Shown one piece after another: positions 34,810 to 46,365 of a DNA stretch of 64,000 bases. This DNA comes from Pisolithus tinctorius. Lineage: Eukaryota; Basidiomycota; Agaricomycetes; Boletales; Pisolithaceae. The notes under the pieces were generated by a model. That model was not told where the DNA came from. It saw only the letters and a list, made by a program, of their open reading frames with translations, and made no database searches. A program made the position numbers and the translations under genes. The stretch is from NCBI GenBank assembly GCA_024663395.1, contig JANFAH010000018.1, forward strand, positions 558,001-622,000, given 5' to 3'. The first letter of the stretch is position 1. Each line of letters opens with the position of its first letter.

Positions 34810-35359
34810 ATACTGTATCAATTGCTCTTAAAATGTGTAATAATATACTCAATATTTCATCTAGAAATAATTTTTGATGTTTTGACCTATGATTTTAATG
34901 TGGAAAGACTTTATTTCTGATTTGATTTTTTGTTGAAAAATATTTCACTGTATATTACATGTTTGAGCATAAAAAAAGCAGAATGTTTTTCATATGAGCT
35001 TCAGCACACAACTCATCATTGCAATACAATACTTAGACTAAATAAATACTGCCTACTTTTTAAACTTCCTGCTCACAAAAAAGCAGATTGTTAATTCTAA
35101 AAAAAAGTGACATATATTGGAAAATTATTTACAATGTATCACACATATTGTGTTCAAAATCATTCTGCTGAACATCCATAATTTTTTTATATGCAAATAT
35201 TTAAAATTTTCCAGTGGCATTTTGTGAGGAATGATAGACAATACAAATCCAATATATTTTTACAACATTTGTCACAAAAACATCCCAAATTAAAGAGTCT
35301 CATTTTTCAATCTTTTTTTAAAATGTTTTCAGCAAAGAAACTGAGAAATGCTTCCAGTG
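34810..35359 (-). repeat. Right 550-bp TIR of the CACTA-like element
   Basis: Reverse complement of 31,994-32,543. The two arms have the same length, which indicates a fairly recent insertion. Confidence 0.88.
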
Positions 35360-35420
35360 TCAGCGTGAGAACCAATGGCTTGCTGCATCGCAAATTGCAT
35401 TCTCGCACAACTACTCTACA

Positions 35421-36250
35421 GACCCCATGTAGTCCATTTAGTCACAACACATGGGCAGCCTGTGCGCCAAAACACCAACACTTATATAGACCCTGAGACG
35501 GGCCCGCCTAAATAGATTAGCCAGTACACATGGACAGGCCTGAGGGACTAAAGTGTGAGCAACATATGTACAGGCCCGTAAGTGCATTACCACAACATAT
35601 GGGAGGGCCCATGGTGGGTAAGGATGTTGAAACATTTAGACGGGCCCGTGACCAATTAAGAATACTGAGCTGCTATAAGACATGGGCAGGCCCATCCTGG
35701 TAGGTTACACCCCTGTCACAACATCAAGGCGGGCCTGCCTATCATAACATGGAGAGGGTCACAACATAAGGACGGGCCTGGGAGGAATATCATTTATGGT
35801 GTTGCAACATATAAACAGGCCCATTCATCATAAGCCATACCCCTGTCACAACATATGGACGGGCCTGTCAATAGCAAGATGTACCGCTGTTGAAACATAA
35901 AGATGGGCCCATCATTAATGTCATTTAATAGAGTCACAACATAAGGGTGGGCCCTTTGGTAGTATTATTTATATTGTTGCAACATATGGACGGGCCTGTC
36001 CACAGTAAGATGTACCTCTGATGAAACATAAAGATGGGCCCTTCAGTAGTATTATTTATATTGTCACAACATATGGGCGGGCCTGGCCCCAGTAAGATGT
36101 ACCCTGTCAAAACATAAAGATGGGCCCGTCATTAATATCATTTAATAGAGTCACAACATATGGGCGGGCCTGGCCCCAGTAAGATGTACCCTGTTAAAAC
36201 ATAAAGACGGGCCTGTCATTAATGTCATTTAATAGAGTCACAACATAAGG
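35421..36250 (+). repeat. Foldback left outer arm
   Basis: Units of about 45-95 bp each contain GGGC(C/T)(C/T)(G/A)TC and (A/T)CACAACATA(T/A)GG. The first 250 bp match the reverse complement of the right end almost perfectly except at CpG sites. Confidence 0.8.
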
Positions 36251-37430
36251 TTTCCATGGACACCATTCGGGCATGAATCAGAGCTGATTTGAGTGACCCA
36301 GACCTCACAAGCTGCACCCTGGATGTATGTCCCAGTAATTAGACTATTGCCAGCCTTCCGCCCATCTGTATTGAGCGGATGAGGTATCCTCAGCACCTGC
36401 TCAACAGTGGCTTTGCATGGACACCAGTCTGACATGAATTGGAGCTGATTTGAGTGACCCAGATCTTGCAAGCTGCACCCTTGGTGTATTTGGCATTAAT
36501 CACACTATTGCCAGGCTTCTGCTCATCTGTATTGAGCGGATGTGGTGTCCCCAGCACCCGCTGAACAGCAGCTTTCTATGGACACCATTCTGGCATGAAT
36601 CAGAGCTGATTTGAGTGTCCCAGACCTCACAAGCTGCACCCTGGATGTATGTCCCATTAATTAGGCTATTGCCAGCCTTCTGCCCATCTGTATTGAGTGG
36701 ATGAGGTATCCTCAGCACCTGCTCAACAGCAGCTTTCCATGGACACCATTCTGGCATGAATCAGAGCTGATTTGAGTGTCCCAGACCTCACAAGCTGCAC
36801 CCTGGGTGTATGTCCCAGTAATTAGACTATTGCCAGCCTTCTGCATATCTGTATTGAGCAGATGAGGTATCCTCAGCACCTGCTCAACAGTGGCTTTCCA
36901 TGGACAACATTCCCACATGAATCAGAGCTGATTTGAGTGACCCAGACCTCACAAGCTGCACCTGGGATGTATGTCCCATTAATTAGACTATTGCCAGCCT
37001 TCCACACATCTGTATTGAGCAGATGAGGTATCCTCAGCACCTGCTCAACAGTGGCTTTCCATGGACACCATTCTGGCATGAATCGGAGCTGATTTGAGTG
37101 ACCCAGACCTCACAAGCTGCACCCTGGATGTATGTCCCATTAATTAGACTATTGCCAGCCTTCTGCCAATCTGTATTGAGCAGATGAGGTATCCTCAGCA
37201 CCCGCTCAACAGCGGCTGTCCATGGAAACCATTCTGGCATGGATCAGAGCTGATTTGAGCGACCCAGATCTCACAAGCTCCACCCTTGGTGTATTTGGCA
37301 TTAATCACACTATTGCCAGCCTTCCACCCATCTGTATTGAGTGGATGTGGTATCCCCAGCACCCGCTGAACAGCAGCCTTCCATGGACACCATTCCCACA
37401 TGAATTGCAGCTGATTTCCATGACCCACAT
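36251..37430 (-). repeat. 161-bp satellite array, left arm (about 7-8 units)
   Basis: The landmark AATCAGAGCTGATTTGAGTG recurs every 161 bp. Because 161 is not a multiple of 3, the 68-residue ORFs that appear in each unit fall into successive frames and overlap; they are not treated as genes. Confidence 0.88.
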
Positions 37431-38315
37431 CATATCTCCCCACCCCCCCTCATGCCCTTTGCAGTTTCTCCCCACAAATCCACACAGTTTATTTTCATCA
37501 CTCCTCTGAATTTTATGCAATTACATAAGCCACAAAAAGCGCAGCCACTACTCCCAGAAACATGTCCTCATTTGGCATGTGCCTGATATCCAACATTCCC
37601 ACACACTGCCCTCATTGTCCCCAGCCTCCCCTTTCTTTCTGGGCTCTGTCCCTTCACTGTAGGCATTGTATAAGATAGTTACATGTACTATAAGTCCATT
37701 AGACCATAAATGAATGCTTTTCTGCCCATCCTAATGGGCCTAAATAATTGCAATGTCTGAATGGGGCAAAACCAGAAAAAGCAATTGATTTTTTGATATA
37801 TTGGTCATATCTATCTATTTATTGTGTCCCCTTGAAGGGGCCATGTGTCCCTACAACATATCACAAGTTGATAGCCTGGGATGGCATGCTTCAAGTGTAG
37901 TAAAACTGGAAATTATCTTAGGGGCTCAAACAAAAAAGTGTTCGCATTTTTGATATATTTGACATGGGCACTTGAAAAAGGAACTAGCTTTGAGGATGGT
38001 TCTGTACCTACAACATATCAACGGCTCATTATGTGGGGCAGACACCTTGAGGTGTTGTGCCATGATCTCTTCCTGCTGGTATTTAGGGTTTCATCATGTG
38101 CTAGGCTGTTTACTGCTATTCTGACTCTCGAGGCAGCACTGTAATACAGATTGGCAGTCACCACAACATTCCCAAGCTCATCCCTTCAGGGGAGAGCACT
38201 GGGGAACTGAAACGATTGTCCAGAGAGCATGGGAAAAGGTGCAAAAAATTGCGGAGCCTTTCAAAACATATCAAAAACATGAAATTGCTCACCCCACACA
38301 AGGTATGACATCTGG
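37431..38315. other. Unique centre (loop) of the foldback element
   Basis: CpG-poor sequence between the arms. The longest ORF (87 codons at 37,881-38,144, plus) resembles nothing I know. No transposase motif is visible. Confidence 0.4.
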
Positions 38316-40565
38316 TGGAAGGCTGGCAATAGTCTAATTAATGGAACATACATCTGGGGTGCAGCTTGTGAGGTCTGGGTCACTCAAATCAGCTCCGATT
38401 CATGCCAGAATGGTTTCCATGGAAAGCTGTTGTTCAGTGGGTGCTGAGGATACCTCATCTGCTCAATACAGATGGGTGGAAGGCTGGCAATAGTCTAATT
38501 ACTGGGACATACATCCAGGGTGCAGCTTGTGAGGTCTGGGTCACTCAAATCAGCTCCAATTCATGCCAGAATGGTTTCCATGGAAAGCCGCTGTTGAGCG
38601 GGTGCTGAGGATACCTCATCTGCTCAATACAGATGTGTGGAAGGCTGGCAATAGTGTGATTAATGGGACATATGCCCCAGGTACAGCTTGTGAGGTCTGG
38701 GTCACTCAAATCAGCTGTGATTCATGCCAGAATGGTGTCCATGGAAAGCCGCTGTTGAGTGGGTGCTGAGGATACCTCATCTGCTCAATACAGATGGGTG
38801 GAAGGCTGGCAATAGTCTAATTAATGGGACATACATCCCAGGTGCAGCTTGTGAGGTCTGGGTCACTCAAATCAGCTCCAATTCATGCCAGAATGGTTTC
38901 CATGGAAAGCTGCTGTTGAACAGGTGCTGAGGATACCTCATCCACTCAATACAGATGGGCAGAAGGCTGGCAATAGTCTAATTAATGGGACATACATCCA
39001 GGGTGCAGCTTGTGAGGTCTGGGTCACTCAAATCAGCTCCGATTCATGCCAGAATGGTTTCCATGGAAAGCCGCTGTTGAGCGGGTGCTGAGGATACCTC
39101 ATCTGCTCAATACAGATGTGTGGAAGGCTGGCAATAGTGTGATTAATGGGACATACACCCCAGGTGCAGCTTGTGAGGTCTGGGTCACTCAAATCAGCTC
39201 TGATTCATGCCAGAATGGTGTCCATGGAAAGACACTGTTGAGCAGGTGCTGAGGATACCTCATCTGCTCAATACAGATGTGTGGAAGGCTGGCAATAGTC
39301 TAATTAATGGGACATACATCCCAGGTGCAGCTTGTGAGGTCTGGGTCACTCAAATCAGCTCTGATTCATGTGGGAATGTTGTCCATGGAAAGCCACTATT
39401 GAGCAGGTGCTGAGGATACCTCATCCGCTCAATACAGATGTGCAGAAGGCTGGCAATAGTCTAATTAATGGGACATACATCCAGGGTGCAGCTTGTGAGA
39501 TCTGGGACACTCAAATCAGCTCTGATTCATGCCAGAATGGTGTCCATGGAAAGCTGCTGTTGAGCGGGTGCTGAGGATACCTCATCCGCTCAATACAGAT
39601 GGGTGGAAGGCTGGCAATAGTCTAATTAATGGGACATACATCCAGGGTGCAGCTTGCAAGATCTGGGTCACTCAAATCAGCTCCAATTCATGCCAGACTG
39701 GTGTCCATGCAAAGCCACTGTTGAGCAGGTGCCAAGGATACCTCATCCGCTCAATACAGATGGGCGGAAGGCTGGAAATAGTCTAATTAATGGGACATAC
39801 ATCCCAGGTGCAGCTTGTCAGGTCTGGGACAGGTCTGAGATGCCCAAATCAGCTCCAATTCATGCCAGAATGGTGTCCATGGAAAGCCGCTGTTGAGCAG
39901 GTGCTGAGGATACCTCATCCACTCAATACAGATGGGCGGAAGGCTGGCAATAGTCTAATTACTGGGACATACATCCAGGGTGCAGCTTGTGAGGTCTGGG
40001 TCACTCAAATCAGCTCTGATTCATGCCCGAATGGTGTCCATGGAAAGCTGCTGTTCAGCGGGTGCTGGGGATACCACATCCGCTCAATACAGATGAGCGA
40101 ATGGCTGGCAATAGTGTCATTAATGCCAAATACACCAAGGGTGCAGCTTGTGAGGTCTGGGTCACTCAAATCAGCTCCAATTCATGCCAGAATGGTTTCC
40201 ATGGAAAGCCACTGTTGAGCAGGTGCCAGGGATGCTGCATCCGCTCAATACAGATGGGCGGATGGCTGGCAATAGTCTGATTAATGCTAAATACCCCAAG
40301 GGTGCAGCTTGTGAGGTCTGGGTCACTCAAATTAGCTCCAATCCATGCCAGAATGGTGTCCATGGCAAGCCAATATTGAGGGGGTGCTGGGGATGCCACA
40401 TCCGCTCAATGTGGATGGGCGGATGGCTGGCAATAGTCCAATTAATGCCAAATACATCCAGACTGCAGCTTGTGAGATCTGGGTCACTCAAATCATCTCC
40501 AATTCATGCCAGCATGGTGTCCATTGAAAGCCGCTGTTCAGTGGGTGCCAGGGATACCACATCCA
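38316..40565 (+). repeat. 161-bp satellite array, right arm (14 units)
   Basis: Same unit as the left array in opposite orientation. ATG codons of the phantom ORFs stand at 38,402, 38,563, 38,724 and so on, exactly 161 bp apart through 39,529; later units drift slightly (about 160-171 bp). Confidence 0.88.
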
Positions 40566-41628
40566 TTAGTGATGGGCCCGTCTTTATGTTTCAACAGGGT
40601 ACATCTTACTGGGGCTGGGCCTGCCCATATGCTGTGATAATATAAATAATACTACTGAAGGGCCCGTCCATATGTTGTGATGCTATACATGAGATTACTG
40701 ATGGGCCCGTCTTTATGTTTCATCCGAGGTACATCTTACTGTGGACGGGCCTGTCCATATGTTGTGACAATATAAATTATACTACTGAAGGGCCTGTCCA
40801 TATGTCATGATGCTATACATGAGATTACTGATGGGCCCATCTTCATGTTTTGTCAGAGGTACATCTTACTGTGGACAGGCCCGTCCATATGTTGTGACTC
40901 TATTCAATGATACTAGTGATGGGCCCGTCTTTATGTTTTGACAGGGTACATCTTACTGGGGCCAGGCCTGCCCATATGTTGTGACAATATAAATAATACT
41001 ACTGAAGGGCCTGTCTTTATGTTTCATCAGAGGTACATCTTACTGTGGACAGGCCTGTCCATATGTTGCAACAATATAAATAATACTACTGAAGGGCCCG
41101 CCCTTATGTTGTGACTCTATTAAATGACATTAATGATGGGCCCATCTTTATGTTTCAACAGCGGTACATCTTGCTATTGACAGGCCCGTCCATATGTTGT
41201 GACAGGGGTATGGCTTATGATGAACGGGCCTGTTTATATGTTGCAACACCATAAATGATATTCCTCCCAGGCCCGTCCTTATGTTGTGACCCTCTCCATG
41301 TTATGATAGGCAGGCCCACCTTGATGTTGTGACAGGGGTGTAACCTACCAGGACGGGCCCACCCATGTCTCATAGCAGCTCAGTATTCTTAATTGGTCAT
41401 GGGCCCATCTAAATGTTTCAACATCCTTACCCACCACGGGCCCTCCCATATGTTGTGGTAATGCACTTATGGGCCCGTACATATGTTGCTCACACTTTAG
41501 TCCCTCGGGCCTGTCCATGTGTACTGGCTAATCTATTTAGGCAGGCCCGTCTCAGGGTCTATATAAGTGTTGGTGTTTTGGCACAGAGGCTGCCCATGTG
41601 TTGTGACTAAGTGTGACTACACTATGTG
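40566..41628 (-). repeat. Foldback right outer arm
   Basis: Mirror of the left outer arm with a few more units. It ends GCCCATGTGTTGTGACTAAG, then a less matched terminus before CTCTACA. Confidence 0.8.
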
Positions 41629-41877
41629 CTCTACAAGACAACGAGTTGGAATCTTATAATAAGCTTTTAGAGGACATACATGCACGAGGGGCAGAGATGT
41701 TAGGGGCGTGTTAAATGTAATTAGCAGTCGTTGCTAAATTTAATTACTACTCGATTATTTGCAAGATAACTACTGTTAACTCTGTTAACGGTCTTGCCCG
41801 AACTACACATAACCTCTTAAGTCACCATTGTCACGACGTTGCCAACACGTGTCCATTATGGTCCATTATAGCCTGGC

Positions 41878-41891
41878 TAGTTTTGCAGATG
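41878..41891 (-). repeat. Right terminus of Plavaka B
   Basis: TAGTTTTGCAGATG is identical to the last 14 bases of element A (26,084-26,097). It lies 164 bp after the stop of the third gene, as expected for the end of the element. Confidence 0.6.
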
Positions 41892-42202
41892 TGGGATCCA
41901 CCAAAGTCTGGGATATCTGAAGTGCATCAGAGAAACAACAGCCGAAGCTATCAAAAATTACCATGTCATTACTGAACTACCAGTTTTTACTGACTTTTAC
42001 CAGTGAAGACCAAGTCTAACCCCATTAAGACGTGGCCAGCGGCTCAGCATTTTAACTTTAATCGCTATCTCTGACAACGGTGTATCAAGCATGGCAGGTC
42101 TATGACAATCTCATATCAACAGTCTGATAATGAGTACACATAGTACTAGGATAGACACAAATCATCCAAATACAAACCGGGCAGAATGGAGGGAAGAGAA
42201 TA
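41892..42202. other. Spacer between Plavaka B and set C
   Basis: CpG-normal sequence downstream of the transposase C stop. By the layout of A and B it should hold the left end of element C, but I could not find a convincing TIR. Confidence 0.35.
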
Positions 42203-45200
42203 TTACTGGTAGCTAAGGACAGCGTGAAATGTTTCCTTGTCTGCAAAACTATTTATGTAGAACTCGCGACCCACGTCCAAGCAGTTATCGCACGTCATGA
42301 TTCTGGGAGACTTGACACCGAACTTTGGGACAAGCTGAACGACTTGTTGTACATTATCAAGAGGGATGATGTCTCCGAGTGGCTTGGCATTGGATCAGAG
42401 GCGACGTTGGACTAAAAACATCTTGATCTTCGGGGCAGGAGAAACAACACGGACATTGTCTACGATGGCATAGTGCATATTGGAGAAATTGAAGAATTTG
42501 ACGTAAAGGAGAGGTGGAGATGCAGGATTAGTGATAGGCTGCAAGATCGCTCGGACTTGAGCAACAAGGTATCCTGTGGGGAAAAAATAAGTAGAGAAGC
42601 CATTGATATGGTTTGCTATGCACGTTCTGCATGTGGATCAGCCGAAAGGATATCACCGCTTTCATGGGTAATCAGTACAGTGTTTGCACGACCAGAGGGC
42701 AACGTGGGGCTGCAAGGGGCCACCTGGACAGTTTGGATAGGCGCAACAAGTTGTGTGTCTTGCATGGAATGTTGCTGAATCTGCAACTTCTCCCAGATGT
42801 TTACATCATGGAAGGGGAGGGGACAGTTGGGTGGAGAGGTGCGACGACCATTACGAACGGTATAGGTATGACCAGAGAAAAAATCCCCCAGTGCGGGGAG
42901 GAAATCATCAAGCCCAAGAAGGACCGTTGCATCGCGAAGTGGAATGACTGGAAAGTGAGGGCGAAGAGTAAGAAGAATTCTGGAGTTTGTGGGCGAACCA
43001 TGAAGCCGAGGATTGTTGAAAATGGACCTCTCTGAGTGACTGGTGCCCACATACTGTTCGGTGGACAGGACACTTGAGATCCATGTAGCTTCTGGGTAGT
43101 GAAGCGCCATGAGCTTGGCCTCGTCAGCCATTTCATTGAGAAGTGGCAAGTCTATAGATTTGAGAGTAGTATAGAGCTGGAAAAGGCGCTGCTTTTCTTG
43201 TCGATCGAGAAATCGGCAACACTGGCTATGGTAGTCTCAATGATTTGACAAACGGTATGGCACCTTGACGTGCGTAATGTGACAGCATTCAGTTATATCA
43301 CTGCTCCACTGATAAGGCGCGCCCATTTCACGTACGCTCTGTGCAATGTGTTGAGCCAGCTCAAGCTTTGGTATTTGGAAGTGATCAAGGGGGCCATTCG
43401 TTCCGACACGGCCATGAGCAGTGAGGATACTGGATTTGTAATGGTGGAATTCGCGGAGGGCCTCGTTCAGGGCATGGATCGTCTCGTCATAATGAAAGAG
43501 GCTTTGGGCAAGAAAAATAAACTCCGTGATTGCACGTAAAGCACAAAGCACATCGTCCGGCAACGCTCCCGCTGCTACAGCCGGTAGCACTTTCTCCAGG
43601 TCACGGTGTTCATGTCCAGTGCATTGTTTGAGTTTGGAGATGCCATTTGCCCAGTGTCTTGTTCCTATCCTTGGTTGGAGGGCTGCAAGGTGACGATCGA
43701 CCTCCTCGCCCCTGACAATATTGATCACCCACCGCAAACAGTGATCAAAGTAAAATTTATGCCACTGGTGCAGGGCTTCAGGGGTAAGGAAGCGCGATGG
43801 GCATGCGTCACCCCACACCTTCCAGAACGGCTCCACGACGCCATTCAGATGCTTTGTAAGGCAAACTTTATGGAATGCAGTGATATCGCATGGGTCGTGT
43901 ATTGCAACGGCGTCTCGTATACCTTGAAGCGTGTGTTGATGAACACGAAGTGGCTGACATATTGTGTCGCCAAACTGTTCAGCGGTTGCAAGCGAGATCA
44001 GCGAGTTCTTTGATGAGACACAGGCAATCAGAAGCTGCTCAGGATAGTCGGCAATCCAAGACACGAGAGGAGTGTGAATGACCCGAAGATTTCCCATCGG
44101 GTCAGACATGACTTTGCCATCTCGATTGGCAATAACCAGGTTCTTCATGACAATGGATATAGCAAAATGATAAACATGCACGGACAATACAGCCTGAATG
44201 GCCTGAGGCACATTGCGAAATTTTGGGATCGGAAGGTAGGCAGCTAATGCGAATGAATGGGAAGTTGCCTTCATACATACGCTGGCATGTATGTTTGCAA
44301 TGGAGAGTAATAGTGGGTGCATTTCCTTATTACCGGTTCCGATCGTCAATGGGGTTTTATCTGACGCCCCAATCACGCCGAGAAAAGAATGACCCGGTAG
44401 TAAAGAGTCCTGTCACATGCATCAATCAACCCAGCTTGGCTATCAACATACTTAGTGACTCACCTGTGTGCTCCATGTGTGGTCGGCACTCATGAACTCA
44501 CCATATACGCGTTGTTGTCCCTGATCTGTAGCTTCAAACTCCCGATATGGGGAGAGATCTATGCAGTGTGCAAATACAGGGTTACTGAATAAATGCTCGA
44601 TCACCTTGAGTCCATCTCGCCAGTACAAAACGATAGGGGTTGTTGTTTGGTAAGGCGCCACCTTGATTTCTTGATAATGCCAGCGTGGCACATCGGGCAG
44701 CAATTCAATACATGCATGTAGATCTTTGGCTGTGTTGAATGAGACGGGATGATCCTTGTTCTACCGAGCAATCAGTGCTGTTTCCATTCTGGATCAGATA
44801 CTTACACGTTGCAGCTGTAAGTAACCATCGATTTCCTTCTGAGACAATACACCACTCGCGAGCCAGTTTGCAAGCTGCCATTCGCTCTGAGATGTGAATG
44901 GGAAATAGACGTTTTCAGAGTTCCGGGTATCAGCATGTTGATCAGTGTCCATGCGCTGGAGCAAGTTCATACCACCATCGTGCTTGGCAGGCTGATTGGG
45001 ATGATACACTCGCTGGCAGTTGAGAGGAGAGTCTGTGGAGGACTGGGGTGCTGATTGAACAGGATGAGAGTCCGCAACGTTGTTATCATGAGCATCACTA
45101 AAAATCGTAGTCTGATTGATGAGTCCTTCATCGTCGAAAGGGACACTATCCCTATCAGATATAACTATGGAAATGGTAAGACAAGTGACAACATCTGAGT

Positions 45201-45442
45201 CAGTGATAACAAGAATTGGACATACTATCCTGCACGGCATCCATATCGTCACTGTAGTCGTTTGGAAGTCAGAAGTCACCTAGGTCAGGTAGAAATTCTA
45301 CAGCCCATTGCCCACATTGCCCGGTATCCGACAAATGCAGGGCCACAGCATCAGCACTGGGAAACGCGAGGCGACAGTTTGGGCAAAAGATGTCTGGGTA
45401 TTTCTGGGTCTGGAAAGACAATGTAAAGTTAGTAAATTCCAT
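42203..45442 (-). pseudogene. Plavaka transposase C, two in-frame TGA stops
   Basis: The reading starts at ATG 45,442 with a zinc finger FCPNCRLAFPSADAVALHLS then DTGQC. An acidic linker follows (NDYSDDMDAVQD), then VYFPFTSQSEWQLANWL, LPDVPRWHYQEIKV, MIGASDKTPLTIGTGNKEMH, TPLVSWIADYPEQLLIACV, RHWANGISKLKQCTGHEHRD, AITEFIFLAQS and a C-terminal domain ending AVLSYQ with TAA at 42,205-42,203. Several short introns are inferred. Interruptions are TGA at 45,271-45,269 and 43,239-43,237 in otherwise open frame; both fit CGA to TGA. The protein is clearly diverged from A and B, so C is a separate lineage of the same family. Confidence 0.8.
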
Positions 45443-45668
45443 CATTCTAAGTCAGAGAGCTTGGGTAGTGGGGGCTTGACTCACAGAAAGGGTACCTGTC
45501 CGCCTTTTAAGCCTACCCAACATGGAACTCAAGCTGGGTTTTGCAAATATGGGGCTTGGACCTGAGGGATTGCTAGATAATCAGCTGCGAAGCTTGAAAA
45601 CAGTTGAACCAGAACGGTTTTTTTGGTAAGGTTAGGGTTAACCACTCAACAGGCAACCACATTGCAGG

Positions 45669-46365
45669 ATGTCGTCGGGCGCAACAGAACGGCTCTCCTC
45701 ACCATGTTTAAATAGTTCAAGTGCTTTACCATCTACACCCCCGTCCTCCAAACTTACTATGCCATCACCTCCTGACCACGCGAAGGAGCCAACTACTCTG
45801 GTTAAGGGGTTAACCAGTCATGTTGTCCTACCATCGATGAGCGACACAGGTCACTCCCCAAACAAGCAAGTGCACTTTGGAATGTCCTTGCCTTCAGATG
45901 ATTCAGACCGTCCAAATAAAAAGCTTAAAGGCTTGGTTACTATGGTAAGTCATCCCTATTAATTGCACACATCCTCATGAAATTAATGTCAATCTTGGAT
46001 AGGTCTCACTTAGGAAAAGTAAAGAGGTTGAACATCTCCAATCCCTTTGCATATTGGAGCTTGCTCGAGCAAGTCGTGCTGCTCTTGCTGCACAAGCCAA
46101 GTACCGCTGCTTATGGATTCATGAAATCGATATCATGCGCATGATTGCAGTTGACGAGTATGAGGAAGCAACAGCCAACCTCAGGAAAGCAGACCGTCAG
46201 ATTGGTGAGGTGCAACATGTTCTTACTGGTGATGGCATGATGCTTTCTGAGGCGAAAGTTGTACTTCCACCAATTGGTGATGATTTGGATGATGATGGGG
46301 ATCATTCAAGCTTCGGTGGATGCGACTCTCCCTTGGCTTCTTACCCACCGTCCTTGGATGTGTAG
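45669..46365 (+). CDS. Accessory protein of Plavaka C
   Basis: Two exons, 45,669-45,944 and 46,003-46,365, with a 58-bp GT-AG intron sum to 639 bp and encode 212 residues without a stop. Residues 1-60 are Ser/Pro-rich (SSSALPSTPPSSKLTMPSPP). The second exon gives an Ala/Glu/Arg-rich helical stretch (ELARASRAALAAQAKYRC) and an acidic end (DDLDDDGDHSS). Identity to the A and B proteins is low, but position, divergence from the transposase, intron placement and composition agree, so I treat it as the same kind of gene. Function unknown. Confidence 0.6.

Larger units (their letters stand above)
31994..35359. mobile_element. CACTA-like non-autonomous element with captured Hsp70 fragment
   Basis: The 3,366-bp element begins CACTGG and ends CCAGTG, with 550-bp inverted repeats and a 3-bp target duplication TCA (31,991-31,993 and 35,360-35,362). 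CACTR ends and 3-bp duplications are the signature of the CACTA/CMC superfamily. No transposase is present. The interior holds a broken mitochondrial-type Hsp70 sequence and other CpG-free DNA. By analogy with Pack-type elements it probably captured host DNA; a transposase supplied in trans is inferred. Confidence 0.85.
35421..41628. mobile_element. Foldback element of 6.2 kb made of inverted satellite arrays
   Basis: The element is a giant inverted repeat. The left arm (35,421-37,430) and right arm (38,316-41,628) each have an outer zone with a GGGCCCGTC/ACAACATATGG motif and an inner array of 161-bp units, around an 885-bp centre. A 7-bp duplication CTCTACA flanks it (35,414-35,420 and 41,629-41,635). 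Arm differences are mostly CG versus CA or TG. No transposase is seen. The outermost about 25 bp of the arms match imperfectly (GACCCCATGTAG against CACATAGTGTAG). The superfamily is unknown. Confidence 0.8.
30519..41714 (+). pseudogene. Third gene of Plavaka B, DUF6532-like, cut by two transposons
   Basis: Exon 1 is 30,519-30,554 (MSASSRGKRGRK) and exon 2 is 30,619-31,140, a Pro/Tyr-rich region. Later exons begin at about 31,197, 31,510 and 31,789. The region around 31,560 (NIRNDFKNVARILALPLYG) and the segment GHPALVQTVVALLW...LTPIIIFARTILYQVLDEYS resemble the DUF6532 family. At 31,993 the CACTA-like element interrupts the frame; it resumes at 35,363, is cut again at 35,420 by the foldback element, and resumes at 41,636 to TAA 41,712-41,714. 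Both joins are in phase. Earlier lesions are a TGA at 31,245 and a frameshift near 31,375, so decay was not caused only by the insertions. Function unknown. Confidence 0.68.
26101..41891 (-). mobile_element. Plavaka-type transposon B, split by two nested insertions
   Basis: The left end is inferred at CATCTGCGAAATG (26,101) and the right end at CTAGTTTTGCAGATG (41,891), which is the same terminal 14 bases as the right end of A. Subtracting the CACTA-like element, the foldback element and their duplicated targets leaves about 6.2 kb, close to A at 6.5 kb. Contents: transposase (minus), accessory gene (plus) and third gene (plus). The two ends match each other over only about 7-10 bases, so the exact termini are less sure than in A. 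No target duplication is visible. Confidence 0.6.

Noticed and set aside
36238..40645. About twenty overlapping 68-85 codon ORFs as a family of small proteins
   Set aside because: They repeat every 161 bp in rotating frames inside a satellite array, so they are most simply a by-product of the repeat unit.
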